Below, piece by piece: positions 1 through 13,847 of a stretch of 64,000 bases of DNA; position 1 is the stretch's first letter, and each line of letters opens with the position of its first letter. Source of the DNA: Gordionus sp. m RMFG-2023 (Eukaryota; Nematomorpha; Gordioida; Chordodea; Parachordodidae); NCBI RefSeq assembly GCF_954871325.1, contig NC_088776.1:77671-141670 (forward strand), in the 5' to 3' direction. The notes under the pieces are model-generated. The model did no database searches, was not told the origin of the DNA, and worked only from the letters and a program-made list of their open reading frames with translations. The position numbers and the translations under genes are program-made.

Positions 1-36
1 ACCCTAACCCTAACCTTAACCCTAACCCTAAACCTA
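1..36 (+). repeat. Left-edge telomere-type block
   Basis: The window opens with about five CCCTAA-type repeats, including a CCTTAA variant, ending in the AAACCTAAATG junction typical of one spacer subtype. The C-rich strand reads left to right, as at a left chromosome terminus. Only 36 bases are present and they carry the same variants as interior blocks. The window therefore starts inside a satellite unit, and no long uniform terminal telomere is seen. Confidence 0.85.
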
Positions 37-401
37 AATGCTTGAAATTTCTTCAATCAAAATAATTTTAAAAAAAGCTAAAAATTTTATCTATTTTCCT
101 AATATTTTTTTGAAAAATCATAGAAGATTTTGCACAATTATTATTTCATTTTCACAAAATTATTTTATTTAATTTTACGAGTTAGTTAGACATAGATAAT
201 TACTACCAAAATCATATTATGCACTTAGATAAAATAATTAATAAATATGTCTGAGCATATTATATTTTCTAAAATCGGTGAAAATAATAAATATTATTTA
301 AAAAATTCATATGTTGGGAATATAATAAAAATTACTTGAAGTACTGTTAATTAGAGTTAGATATAATATATGAAATAGCACTAACAAATATCTATTGTAA
401 G
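37..401. repeat. Representative spacer, subtype A
   Basis: This AT-rich spacer of about 365 bp separates two telomere blocks. Subtype A reads TTTTATCTATTTTCCTAAT near its left end and has an uninterrupted ATCATAGAAGATTTTGCAC segment. Subtype B (for example from 1088) reads TTATATCTGTTTCCCTTAT and lacks about 10 bp of that segment. A hybrid subtype C (from 1592, 4606, 7556, 13408 and 22275) reads TTTTATCTGTTTTCCTTAT. The right end varies between GAGTTAGATAT and GAGTAATTAAGGATAGATAT. No coding capacity is apparent. Confidence 0.9.
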
Positions 402-403
402 TT

Positions 404-560
404 AACGCTAACCCTAACCCTAACCCTAACCCTAATCCTAACCCTAACCCTAACCCTAACCCTAACCCTAACACTAACACTAACCCTAACCCTAACCCTA
501 ACCCTAACCCTTACCTTAACCCTAACCCTAACCCTAACCATAACCCTAACCCTAAACCTA
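404..560 (+). repeat. Representative degenerate telomere block
   Basis: The block begins AACGCTAACCC, as most blocks do, and ends AAACCTAAATG. Within it perfect CCCTAA repeats alternate with variants such as CCCTAATCC, CACTAACAC, CCTTACCTTAA and CCATAA. Similar variants recur at comparable places in many other blocks. Block length across the array ranges from about 65 bp (near 5,981) to about 227 bp (39,811-40,037). Confidence 0.92.
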
Positions 561-3249
561 AATGCTTGAAATTTCTTCAATCAAAATAAATTTTAAAAAA
601 AGCTAAAAATTTTATCTATTTTCCTAATATTTTTTTGAAAAATCATAGAAGATTTTGCACAATTATTATTTCATTTTCACAAAATTATTTTATTTAATTT
701 TACGAGTTAGTAAGACATAGATAATTACTACCAAAATCATATGATGCACTTAGATAAAATAATTAATAAATATGTCTGAGCATATTATATTTTCTAAAAT
801 CGGTGAAAATAATATATATTACTTAAAAAATTCATATGTTGGGAATATAATAAAAATTTTGAAGTACTGTTAATTAGAGTAATTAAGGCTTGATATAATA
901 TATGAAATAGCACTAACAGATATCTATTGTAAGTTAACGCTAACCCTAACCCTAATCCTAACCCTAACCCTAACACCCTAACCCTAACCCTAACCCTAAC
1001 CCTAACCGTAACCTTAACCCTAACCCTAACCCTAACCCAAAACCTAACCCTAACCCTAACCCTAACCCTAACCCTAGCCCTAACCCTAAATGCTTGAAAT
1101 TTCTTCAATCAAAATAAATTTTAAAAAAAGCTAAAAATTATATCTGTTTCCCTTATATTTTTTTGAAAAGATTTTCACAATTATTATTTGATTTTCACAA
1201 AATTATTTTATTTAATTTTACGAGTTAGTAAGACATAGATAATTACTACCAAAATCATATTATGCACTTAGATAAAATAATTAATAAATATGTCTGAGCA
1301 TATTATATTTTCTAAAATCGGTGAAAATAATAAATATTACTTAAAAAATTCATATGTTGGGAATATAATAAAAATTACTTGAAGTACTGTTAATTAGAGT
1401 TAGAAATAATATATGAAATAGCACTAACAAATATCTATTGTAAGTTAACGCTAACCCTAACCCTAATCCTAACCCTAACACTAACCCTAACCCTAACCCT
1501 AACCCTAACCCTAACCCTAACCGTAACCCTAACCCTAACCCTAACACTAACCCTAACCCTAACCCTAACCTTAACCCTAACCCTAACCCTAAATGCTTGA
1601 AATTTCTTCAATCAAAATAAATTTTTAAAAAAGCTAAAAATTTTATCTGTTTTCCTTATATTTTTTTGAAAAATCATAAAAGATTTTGCACAATTATTAT
1701 TTGATTTTCACAAAATTATTTTATTTAATTTTACGAGTTAGTAAGACATAGATAATTACTACCAAAATCATATTTGGCACTTAGATAAAATAATTAATAA
1801 ATATATCTGAGCATAGTATATTTTCTAAAATCGGTGAAAATAATATATATTACTTAAAAAATTCATATGTTGGGTATATAATAAAAATTACTTGAAGTAC
1901 TGTTAATTAGAGTAATTAAGGATAGATATAATATATGAAATAGCACTAACAGATATCTATTGTAAGTTAACGCTAACCCTAACCCTAATCCTAACCCTAA
2001 CACTAACCCTAACCCTAACCCTAACCCTAACCCTAACCCTAACCCTAACCTTAACCATAACCCTAACCCTAACCCAAACCCAAAACCTAACCCTAACCCT
2101 AGCCCTAACCCTAAATGCTTGAAATTTCTTCAATCAAAATAAATTTTAAAAAAAGCTAAAAATTATATCTGTTTCCCTTATATTTTTTTGAAAAGATTTT
2201 CACAATTATTATTTGATTTTCACAAAATTATTTTATTTAATTTTACGAGTTAGTAAGACATAGATAATTACTACCAAAATCATATTATGCACTTAGATAA
2301 AATTATTAATAAATATGTCTGAGCATATTATATTTTCTAAAATCGGTGAAAATAATATATATTACTTAAAAAATTCATATGTTGCGTATATAATAAAAAT
2401 TACTTGAAGTACTGTTAATTAGAGTAATTAAGGATAGATATAATATATGAAATAGCACTAACAGATATCTATTGTAAGTTAACGCTAACCCTAACCCTAA
2501 CCCTAACCCTAACTTTTACCTTAACTCTAACCCTAACCCTAACCCTAACCCTAACCCTAACCCTAACCCTAAACCTAAATGCTTGAAATTTCTTCAATCA
2601 AAATAAATTTTAAAAAAAGCTAAAAATTTTATCTATTTTCCTAATATTTTTATGAAAAATCATAGAAGATTTTGCACAACTTTTATTTCATTTTCACAAA
2701 ATTATTTTATTTAATTTTACGAGTTAGTAAGACATAGATAATTACTACCAAAATCATATTATGCACTTAGATAAAATAATTAATAAATATATCTGAGCAT
2801 AATATATTTTCTAAAATCGGTGAAAATAATAAATATTACTTAAAAAATTCATATGTTGGGAATGTAATAAAAATTACTTGAAGTACTGTTAATTAGAGTA
2901 ATTAAGGATAGATATAATATATGAAATAGCACTAACAGATATCTATTGTAAGTTAACGCTAACCCTAACACTAATCGTAACCCTAACCCTAACACTAACC
3001 CTAACCCTAACCCTAACCCTAACCCTAACCCTAACCCTAACCCTAACCCTAACCTTAACCCTAACCCTAACCCTAACCCAAAACCTAACCCTAACCCTAG
3101 CCCTAACCCTAAATGCTTGAAATTTCTTCAATCAAAATAAATTTTAAAAAAAGCTAAAAATTATATCTGTTTCCCTTATATTTTTTTGAAAAGATTTTCA
3201 CAATTATTATATGATTTTCACAAAATTATTATATTTAATTTTACGAGTT

Positions 3250-6200
3250 AGTAAGACATTGATAATTACTACCAAAATCATATTATGCACTTAGATAAAA
3301 TAATTAATAAATATGTCTGAGCATATTATATTTTATAAATCGGTGAAAATAATATATATTACTTAAAAAATTCATATGTTGGGTATATAATAAAAATTAC
3401 TTGAAGTACTGTTAATTAGAGTAATTAAGGATAGATATAATATATGAAATAGCACTAACAGATATCTATTGTAAGTTAACGCTAACCCTAACCCTAATCC
3501 TAACCCTAACCCTAACACTAACCCTAACCCTAACCCTAACCCTAACCTTAACCCTAACCCTAACCCTAACCCAAAACCTAACCCACCCTAGCCTTAACCC
3601 TAAATGCTTGAAATTTCTTCAATCAAAATAAATTTTAAAAAAAGCTAAAAATTATATCTGTTTCCCTTATATTTTTTTGAAAAGATTTTCACAATTATTA
3701 TTTGATTTTCACAAAATTATTTTATTTAATTTTACGAGTTAGTAAGACATAGATAATTACTACCAAAATCATATTATGCACTTAGTTAAAATTATTAATA
3801 AATATGTCTGAGCATATTATATTTTCTAAAATCGGTGAAAATAATAAATTTACTTAAAAAATTCATATGTTGGGAATATAATAAAAATTACTTGAAGTAC
3901 TGTTAATTAGAGTTAGATATAATATATGAAATAGCACTAACAGACATCTATTGTAATATAACGCTAACCCTAACCCTAATCCTAACCCTAACCCTAACCA
4001 TAACACTAACACTAACACTAACCCTAACCCTAACCCTAACCCTAACCTATACCCTAACCCTAACCCTAACCCTAACCCTAAACCTAAATGCTTGAAATTT
4101 CTTCAATCAAAATAAATTTTAAAAAAAGCTAAAAATTTTATCTATTTTCCTAATATTTTTTTAAAAAATCATAGAAGATTTTGCACAATTATTATTTCAT
4201 TTTCACAAAATTATTTTATTTAATTTTACGAGTTAGTAAGACATAGATAATTACTACCAAAATCATATTATGCACTTAGATAAAATAATTAATAAATATG
4301 TCTGAGCATATTATATTTTCTAAAATCGGTGAAAATAATAAATATTACTTAAAAAATTCATATGTTGGGAATATAATAAAAATTACTTGAAGTACTGTTA
4401 ATTAGAGTTAGAAATAATATATGAAATAGCACTAACAAATATCTATTGTAAGTTAACGCTAACCCTAACCCTAATCCTAACCCTAACACTAACCCTAACC
4501 CTAACCCTAACCCTAACCCTAACCCTAACCCTAACCGTAACCCTAACCCTAACCCTAACACTAACCGTAACCCTAACCCTAACCTTAACCCTAACCCTAA
4601 CCCTAAATGCTTGAAATTTCTTCAAACAAAATAAATTTTTAAAAAAGCTAAAAATTTTATCTGTTTTCCTTATATTTTTTTGAAAAATCATAAAAGATTT
4701 TGCACAATTATTATTTGATTTTCACAAAATTATTTTATTTAATTTTACGAGTTAGTAAGACATAGATAATTACTACCAAAATCATATTATGCACTTAGAT
4801 AAAATAATTAATAAATATATCTGAGCATAGTATATTTTCTAAAATCGGTGAAAATAATATATATTACTTAAAAAATTCATATGTTGGGTATATAATAAAA
4901 ATTACTTGAAGTACTGTTAATTAGAGTAATTAAGGATAGATATAATATATGAAATAGCACTAACAGATATCTATTGTAAGTTAACGCTAACCCTAACCCT
5001 AATCCTAACCCTAACCCTAACACTAACCCTAACCCTAACCCTAACCCTAACCCTAACCCTAACCCTAACCCTAACCTTAACCCTAACCCTAACCCTAACC
5101 CTAACCCAAAACCTAACCCTAACACTAGCCCTAACCCAAAATGCTTGAAATTTTTTCAATCAAAATAAATTTTAAAAAAAGCTAAAAATTATATCTGTTT
5201 CCCTTATATTTTTTTGAAAAGATTTTCACAATTATTATTTGATTTTCACAAAATTATTTTATTTAATTTTACGAGTTAGTAAGACATAGATAATTACTAC
5301 CAAAATCATATTATGCACTTAGATAAAATAATTAATAAATATGTCTGAGCATATTATATTTTCTAAAATCGGTGAAAATAATATATATTACTTAAAAAAT
5401 TCATATGTTGGGTATATAATAAAAATTACTTGAAGTACTGTTAATTAGAGTAATTAAGGATAGATATAATATATGAAATAACTAACAGATATCTATTGTA
5501 AGTTAACGCTAACCCTAACCCTAACCCTAACCCTAACCCTAACTCTTACCTTAACCCTAACCCTAACCCTAACCCTAACCCTAACCCTAACCCTAAACCT
5601 AAATGCTTGAAATTTCTTCAATCAAAATAAATTTTAAAAAAAGCTAAAAATTTTATCTATTTTCCTAATATTTTTATGAAAAATCATAGAAGATTTTGCA
5701 CAATTATTATTTCATTTTCACAAAATTATTTTATTTAATTTTACGAGTTAGTAAGACATAGATAATTACTACCAAAATCATATTATGCACTTAGATAAAA
5801 TAATTAATAAATATGTCTGAGCATATTATATTTTCTAAAATCGGTGAAAATAATATATATTACTTAAAAAATTCATATGTTGGGTATATAATAAAAATTA
5901 CTTGAAGTACTGTTAATTAGAGTAATTAAGGATAGATATAATATATGAAATGGCACTAACAGATATCTATTGTTAGGGTTAACGCTAACCCTAACCCTAA
6001 TCCTAACCCTAACCCTAAAACTAACCCTAACCCTAACCCTAAATGCTTGAAATTTCTTCAATCAAAATAAATTTTAAAAAAAGCTAAAAATTTTATCTAT
6101 TTTCCTAATATTTTTTTGAAAAATCATAGAAGATTTTGCACAATTATTATTTCATTTTCACAAAATTATTTTATTTAATTTTACGAGTTAGTTAGACATT

Positions 6201-9125
6201 GATAATTACTACCAAAATCATATTATGCACTTAGATAAAATAATTAATAAATATGTCTGAGCATATTATATTTTATAAATCGGTGAAAATAATATATATT
6301 ACTTAAAAAATTCATATGTTGGGTATATAATAAAAATTACTTGAAGTACTGTTAATTAGAGTAATTAAGGATAGATATAATATATGAAATAGCACTAACA
6401 GATATCTATTGTAAGTTAACGCTAACCCTAACCCTAATCCTAACCCTAACCCTAACACTAACCCTAACCCTAACCCTAACCCTAACACTAACCCTAACCC
6501 TAACCCTAACCCTAACCCTAACCCAAAACCTAACCCACCCTAGCCCTAACCCTAAATGCTTGAAATTTCTTCAATCAAAATAAATTTTAAAAAAAGCTAA
6601 AAATTATATCTGTTTCCCTTATATTTTTTTGAAAAGATTTTCAAAATTATTATTTGATTTTCACAAAATTATTTTATTTAATTTTACGAGTTAGTAAGAC
6701 ATAGATAATTACTACCAAAATCATATTATGCACTTAGTTAAAATTATTAATAAATATGTCTGAGCATATTATATTTTCTAAAATCGGTGAAAATAATAAA
6801 TTTACTTAAAAAATTCATATGTTGGGAATATAATAAAAATTACTTGAAGTACTGTTAATTAGAGTTAGATATAATATATGAAATAGCACTAACAGACATC
6901 TATTGTAATATAACGCTAACCCTAACCCTAATCCTAACCCTAACCCTAACCATAACACTAACACTAACACTAACCCTAACCCTAACCCTAACCCTAACCT
7001 ATACCCTAACCCTAACCCTAACCCTAACCCTAAACCTAAATGCTTGAAATTTCTTCAATCAAAATAAATTTTAAAAAAAGCTAAAAATTTTATCTATTTT
7101 CCTAATATTTTTTTAAAAATCATAGAAGATTTTGCACAATTATTATTTCATTTTCACAAAATTATTTTATTTAATTTTACGAGTTAGTAAGACATAGATA
7201 ATTACTACCAAAATCATATTATGCACTTAGATAAAATAATTAATAAATATGTCTGAGCATATTATATTTTCTAAAATCGGTGAAAATAATAAATATTACT
7301 TAAAAAATTCATATGTTGGGAATATAATAAAAATTACTTGAAGTACTGTTAATTAGAGTTAGAAATAATATATGAAATAGCACTAACAAATATCTATTGT
7401 AAGTTAACGCTAACCCTAACCCTAATCCTAACCCTAACACTAACCCTAACCCTAACCCTAACCCTAACCCTAACCCTAACCCTAACCGTAACCCTAACCC
7501 TAACCCTAACACTAACCGTAACCCTAACCCTAACCTTAACCCTAACCCTAACCCTAAATGCTTGAAATTTCTTCAATCAAAATAAATTTTTAAAAAAGCT
7601 AAAAATTTTATCTGTTTTCCTTATATTTTTTTGAAAAATCATAAAAGATTTTGCACAATTATTATTTGATTTTCACAAAATTATTTTATTTAATTTTACG
7701 AGTTAGTAAGACATAGATAATTACTACCAAAATCATATTATGCACTTAGATAAAATAATTAATAAATATATCTGAGCATAGTATATTTTCTAAAATCGGT
7801 GAAAATAATATATATTACTTAAAAAATTCATATGTTGGGTATATAATAAAAATTACTTGAAGTACTGTTAATTAGAGTAATTAAGGATAGATATAATATA
7901 TGAAATAGCACTAACAGATATCTATTGTAAGTTAACGCTAACCCTAACCCTAATCCTAACCCTAACCCTAACACTAACCCTAACCCTAACCCTAACCCTA
8001 ACCCTAACCCTAACCCTAACCTTAACCCTAACCCTAACCCTAACCCTAACCCAAAACCTAACCCTAACACTAGCCCTAACCCAAAATGCTTGAAATTTCT
8101 TCAATCAAAATAAATTTTAAAAAAAGCTAAAAATTATATCTGTTTCCCTTATATTTTTTTGAAAAGATTTTCACAATTATTATTTGATTTTCACAAAATT
8201 ATTTTATTTAATTTTACGAGTTAGTAAGACATAGATAATTACTACCAAAATCATATTATGCACTTAGATAAAATAATTAATAAATATGTCTGAGCATATT
8301 ATATTTTCTAAAATCGGTGAAAATAATATATATTACTTAAAAAATTCATATGTTGGGTATATAATAAAAATTACTTGAAGTACTGTTAATTAGAGTAATT
8401 AAGGATAGATATAATATATGAAATAGCACTAACAGATATCTATTGTAAGTTAACGCTAACCCTAACCCTAACCCTAACCCTAACTCTTACCTTAACCCTA
8501 ACCCTAACCCTAACCCTAACCCTAACCCTAAACCTAAATGCTTGAAATTTCTTCAATCAAAATAAATTTTAAAAAAAGCTAAAAATTTTATCTATTTTCC
8601 TAATATTTTTATGAAAAATCATAGAAGATTTTGCACAATTATTATTTCATTTTCACAAAATTATTTTATTTAATTTTACGAGTTAGTAAGACATAGATAA
8701 TTACTACCAAAATCATATTATGCACTTAGATAAAATAATTAATAAATATGTCTGAGCATATTATATTTTCTAAAATCGGTGAAAATAATATATATTACTT
8801 AAAAAATTCATATGTTGAGTATATAATAAAAATTACTTGAAGTACTGTTAATTAGAGTAATTAAGGATAGATATAATATATGAAATGGCACTAACAGATA
8901 TCTATTGTTAGGGTTAACGCTAACCCTAACCCTAATCCTAACCCTAACCCTAAAACTAACCCTAACCCTAACCCTAAATGCTTGAAATTTCTTCAATCAA
9001 AATAAATTTTAAAAAAAGCTAAAAATTTTATCTATTTTCCTAATATTTTTTTGAAAAATCATAGAAGATTTTGCACAATTATTATTTCATTTTCACAAAA
9101 TTATTTTATATAATTTTACGAGTTA
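3250..9125. repeat. Tandem duplication of a six-unit block, period about 2.94 kb
   Basis: About 3,250-6,190 is repeated at about 6,190-9,125. Matching landmarks include a rare TTTTATAAATCGG variant at about 3,331 and 6,270, the GACATCTATTGTAATATAACG junction variant (from about 3,942 and 6,895), and a telomere-block open frame at 4,877 and 7,828. Offsets between landmarks run from about 2,935 to 2,951 bp, so only small indels separate the copies. Confidence 0.88.
5972..5994. repeat. Head-to-head telomere palindrome
   Basis: The block junction reads GTTAGGGTTAACGCTAACCC, a TTAGGG repeat facing CCCTAA repeats around an AACG centre. The same variant occurs near 8,907, 15,291 and 24,158, always with AAATGGCACT just upstream where other units have AAATAGCACT. 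The usual junction is GTAAGTTAACGC. Confidence 0.85.
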
Positions 9126-10349
9126 GTTAGACATAGATAATTACTACCAAAATCATATTATGCACTTAGATAAAATAATTAATAAATATGTCTGAGCATA
9201 TTATATTTTCTAAAATCGGTGAAAATAATAAATATTACTTAAAAAATTCATATGTTTGGAATATAATAAAAATTACTTGAAGTACTGTTAATTAGAGTTA
9301 GAAATAATATATGAAATAGCACTAACAAATATCTATTGTAAGTTAACGCTAACCCTAACCCTAATCCTAACCCTAACACTAACCCTAACCCTAACCCTAA
9401 CCCTAACCCTAACCCTAACCCTAACCCTAACCTATACCTTAACCCTAACCCTAACCCTAAACCTAAATGCTTGAAATTTCTTCAATCAAAATAAATTTTA
9501 AAAAAAGCTAAAAATTATATCTGTTTCCCTTATATTTTTTTGAAAAGATTTTCACAATTATTATTTGATTTTCACAAAATTATTTTATTTAATTTTACGA
9601 GTTAGTAAGACATAGATAATTACTACCAAAATCATATTATGCACTTAGATAAAATAATTAATAAATATGTCTGAGCATATTATATTTTCTAAAATCGGTG
9701 AAAATAATATATATTACTTAAAAAATTCATATGTTGGGTATATAATAAAAATTACTTGAAGTACTGTTAATTAGAGTAATTAAGGATAGATATAATAAAT
9801 GAAATAGCACTAACAGATATCTATTGTAAGTTAACGCTAACCCTAACACTAATCCTAACCCTAACCCTAACACTAACCCTAACCCTAACCCTAACCCTAA
9901 CCCTAACTCTAACCCTAACCCTAACCCTAACCTTAACCCTAACCCTAACCCTAACCCAAAACCTAACCCTAACCCTAGCCCTAACCCTAAATGCTTGAAA
10001 TTTCTTCAATCAAAATAAATTTTAAAAAAAGCTAAAAATTATATCTGTTTCCCCTATATTTTTTTGAAAAGATTTTCACAATTATTATATGATTTTCACA
10101 AAATTATTTTATTTAATTTTACGAGTTAGTAAGACATTGATAATTACTACCAAAATCATATTATGCACTTAGATAAAATAATTAATAAATATGTCTGAGC
10201 ATATTATATTTTCTAAAATCGGTGAAAATAATATATATTACTTAAAAAATTCATATGTTGGGTATATAATAAAAATTACTTGAAGTACTGTTAATTAGAG
10301 TAATTAAGGATAGATATAATATATGAAATAGCACTAACAGATATCTATT

Positions 10350-13300
10350 GTAAGTTAACGCTAACCCTAACCCTAATCCTAACACTAACCCTAACCCTAA
10401 CCCTAACCCTAACCCTAACCCTAACCTTAACCCTAACCCTAACCCTAACCCAAAACCTAACCCTAACCCTAGCCCTAACCCTAAATGCTTGAAATTTCTT
10501 CAATCAAAATAAATTTTAAAAAAAGCTAAAAATTATATCTGTTTCCCTTATATTTTTTTGAAAAGATTTTCACAATTATTATTTGATTTTCACAAAATTA
10601 TTTTATTTAATTTTACGAGTTAGTAAGACATAGATAATTACTACCAAAATCATATTATGCACTTAGATAAAATTATTAATAAATATGTCTGAGCATATTA
10701 TATTTTCTAAAATCGGTGAAAATAATATATATTACTTAAAAAATTCATATGTTGGGAATATAATAAAAATTACTTGAAATACTGTTAATTAGAGTTAGAT
10801 ATAATATATGAAATAGCACTAACAGATATCTATTGTAAGTTAACGCTAACCCTAACCCTAACCCTAATCCTAACCCTAACCCTAACCATAACACTAACAC
10901 TAACCCTAACCCTAACCCTAACCCTAACCCTTACCTTAACCCTAACCCTAACCCTAAACCTAAATGCTTGAAATTTCTTCAATCAAAATAAATTTTAAAA
11001 AAAGCTAAAAATTTTATCTATTTTCCTAATATTTTTTTGAAAAATCATAGAAGATTTTGCACAATTATTATTTCATTTTCACAAAATTATTTTATTTAAT
11101 TTTACGAGTTAGTTAGACATAGATAATTACTACCAAAATCATATTATGCACTTAGATAAAATAATTAATAAATATGTCTGAGCATATTATATTTTCTAAA
11201 ATCGGTGAAAATAATAAATATTATTTAAAAAATTCATATGTTGGGAATATAATAAAAATTACTTGAAGTACTGTTAATTAGAGTTAGATATAATATATGA
11301 AATAGCACTAACAGATATCTATTGTAAGTTAACGCTAACCCTAATCCTAACCCAAAACCTAACCCTAACCCTAACCCTAACCCTAGCCCTAACCCTAAAT
11401 GCTTGAAATTTCTTCAATCAAAATAAATTTTAAAAAAAGCTAAAAATTATATCTGTTTCCCTTATATTTTTTTGAAAAGATTTTCACAATTGTTATATGA
11501 TTTTCACAAAATTATTTTATTTAATTTTACGAGTTAGTAAGACATAGATAATTACTACCAAAATCATATTATGCACTTAGATAAAATAATTAATAAATAT
11601 GTCTGAGCATATTATATTTTCTAAAATCGGTGAAAATAATATATATTACTTAAAAAATTCATATGTTGGGTATATAATAAAAATTACTTGAAATACTGTT
11701 AATTAGAGTTAGATATAATATATGAAATAGCACTAACAGATATCTATTGTAAGTTAACGCTAACCCTAACCCTAACCCTAATCCTAACCCTAACCCTAAC
11801 CATAACACTAACACTAACCCTAACCCTAACCCTAACCCTAACCCTTACCTTAACCCTAACCCTAACCCTAACCCTACCCTAAACCTAAATGCTTGAAATT
11901 TCTTCAATCAAAATAAATTTTAAAAAAAGCTAAAAATTTTATCTATTTTTTAATATTTTTTTGAAAAATCATAGAAGATTTTGCACAATTATTATTTCAT
12001 TTTCACAAAATTATTTTATTTAATTTTAATAGTTAGTAAGACATAGATAATTACTACCAAAATCATATTATGCACTTAGATAAAATTATTAATAAATATG
12101 TCTGAGCATATTATATTTTCTAAAATCGGTGAAAATAATATATATTACTTAAAAAATTCATATGTTGGGAATATAATAAAAATTACTTGAAGTACTGTTA
12201 ATTAGAGTAAACAAAGCTAGATATAATATATGAAATAGCACTAACAGATATCTATTGTAAGTTAACGCTAACCCTAACCCTAATCCTAACCCTAACCCTA
12301 ACACCCTAACCCTAACCCTAACCCTAACCCTAACCCTAACCCTAACCTTAACCCTAACCCTAACCCTAACCCAAAACCTAACCCTAACCCTAACCCTAAC
12401 CCTAAATGCTTGAAATTTCTTCAATCAAAATAAATTTTAAAAAAAGCTAAAAATTATATCTGTTTCCCTTATATTTTTTTGAAAAGATTTTCACAATTAT
12501 TATATGATTTTCACAAAATTATTTTATTTAATTTTACGAGTTAGTAAGACATAGATAATTACTACCAAAATCATATTATGCACTTAGATAAAATAATTAA
12601 TAAATATGTCTGAGCATATTATATTTTCTAAAATCGGTGAAAATAATAAATATTACTTAAAAAATTCATATGTTGGGAATATAATAAAAATTATTTGAAG
12701 TTCTGTTAATTAGAGTTAGATATAATATATGAAATAGCACTAACAGGTATCTATTGTAAGTTAACGCTAACCCTAACCCTAACCCTAATCCTAACCCTAA
12801 CCCTAACTCTAACCCTAACATTAACACTAACCCTAACCCTAACTCTTACCTTAACCCTAACCCTAACCCTAACCCTAACCCTAAACCTAAATGCTTGAAA
12901 TTTCTTCAATCAAAATAAATTTTAAAAAAAGCTAAAAATTTTATCTATTTTCCTAATATTTTTATGAAAAATCATAGAAGATTTTGCACAATTATTATTT
13001 CATTTTCACAAAATTATTTTATTTAATTTTACGAGTTAGTAAGACATAGATAATTACTACCAAAATCATATTATGCACTTAGATAAAATAATTAATAAAT
13101 ATGTCTGAGCATATTATATTTTCTAAAATCGGTGAAAATAATAAATATTACTTAAAAAATTCATATGTTGGGAATATAATAAAAATTACTTGAAGTACTG
13201 TTAATTAGAGTTAGAAATAATATATGAAATAGCACTAACAAATATCTATTGTAAGTTAACGCTAACCCTAACCCTAATCCTAACCCTAACACTAACCCTA

Positions 13301-13806
13301 ACCCTAACCCTAACCCTAACCCTAACCCTAACCGTAACCCTAACCCTAACCCTAACCCTAACACTAACCGTAACCCTAACCCTAACCTTAACCCTAACCC
13401 TAACCCTAAATGCTTGAAATTTCTTCAATCAAAATAAATTTTTAAAAAAGCTAAAAATTTTATCTGTTTTCCTTATATTTTTTTGAAAAATCATAAAAGA
13501 TTTTGCACAATTATTATTTGATTTTCACAAAATTATTTTATTTAATTTTACGAGTTAGTAAGACATAGATAATTACTACCAAAATCATATTATGCACTTA
13601 GATAAAATAATTAATAAATATATCTGAGCATAGTATATTTTCTAAAATCGGTGAAAATAATATATATTACTTAAAAAATTCATATGTTGGGTATATAATA
13701 AAAATTACTTGAAGTACTGTTAATTAGAGTAATTAAGGATAGATATAATATATGAAATAGCACTAACAGATATCTATTGTAAGTTAACGCTAACCCTAAC
13801 CCTAAT

Positions 13807-13847
<41 letters not shown>

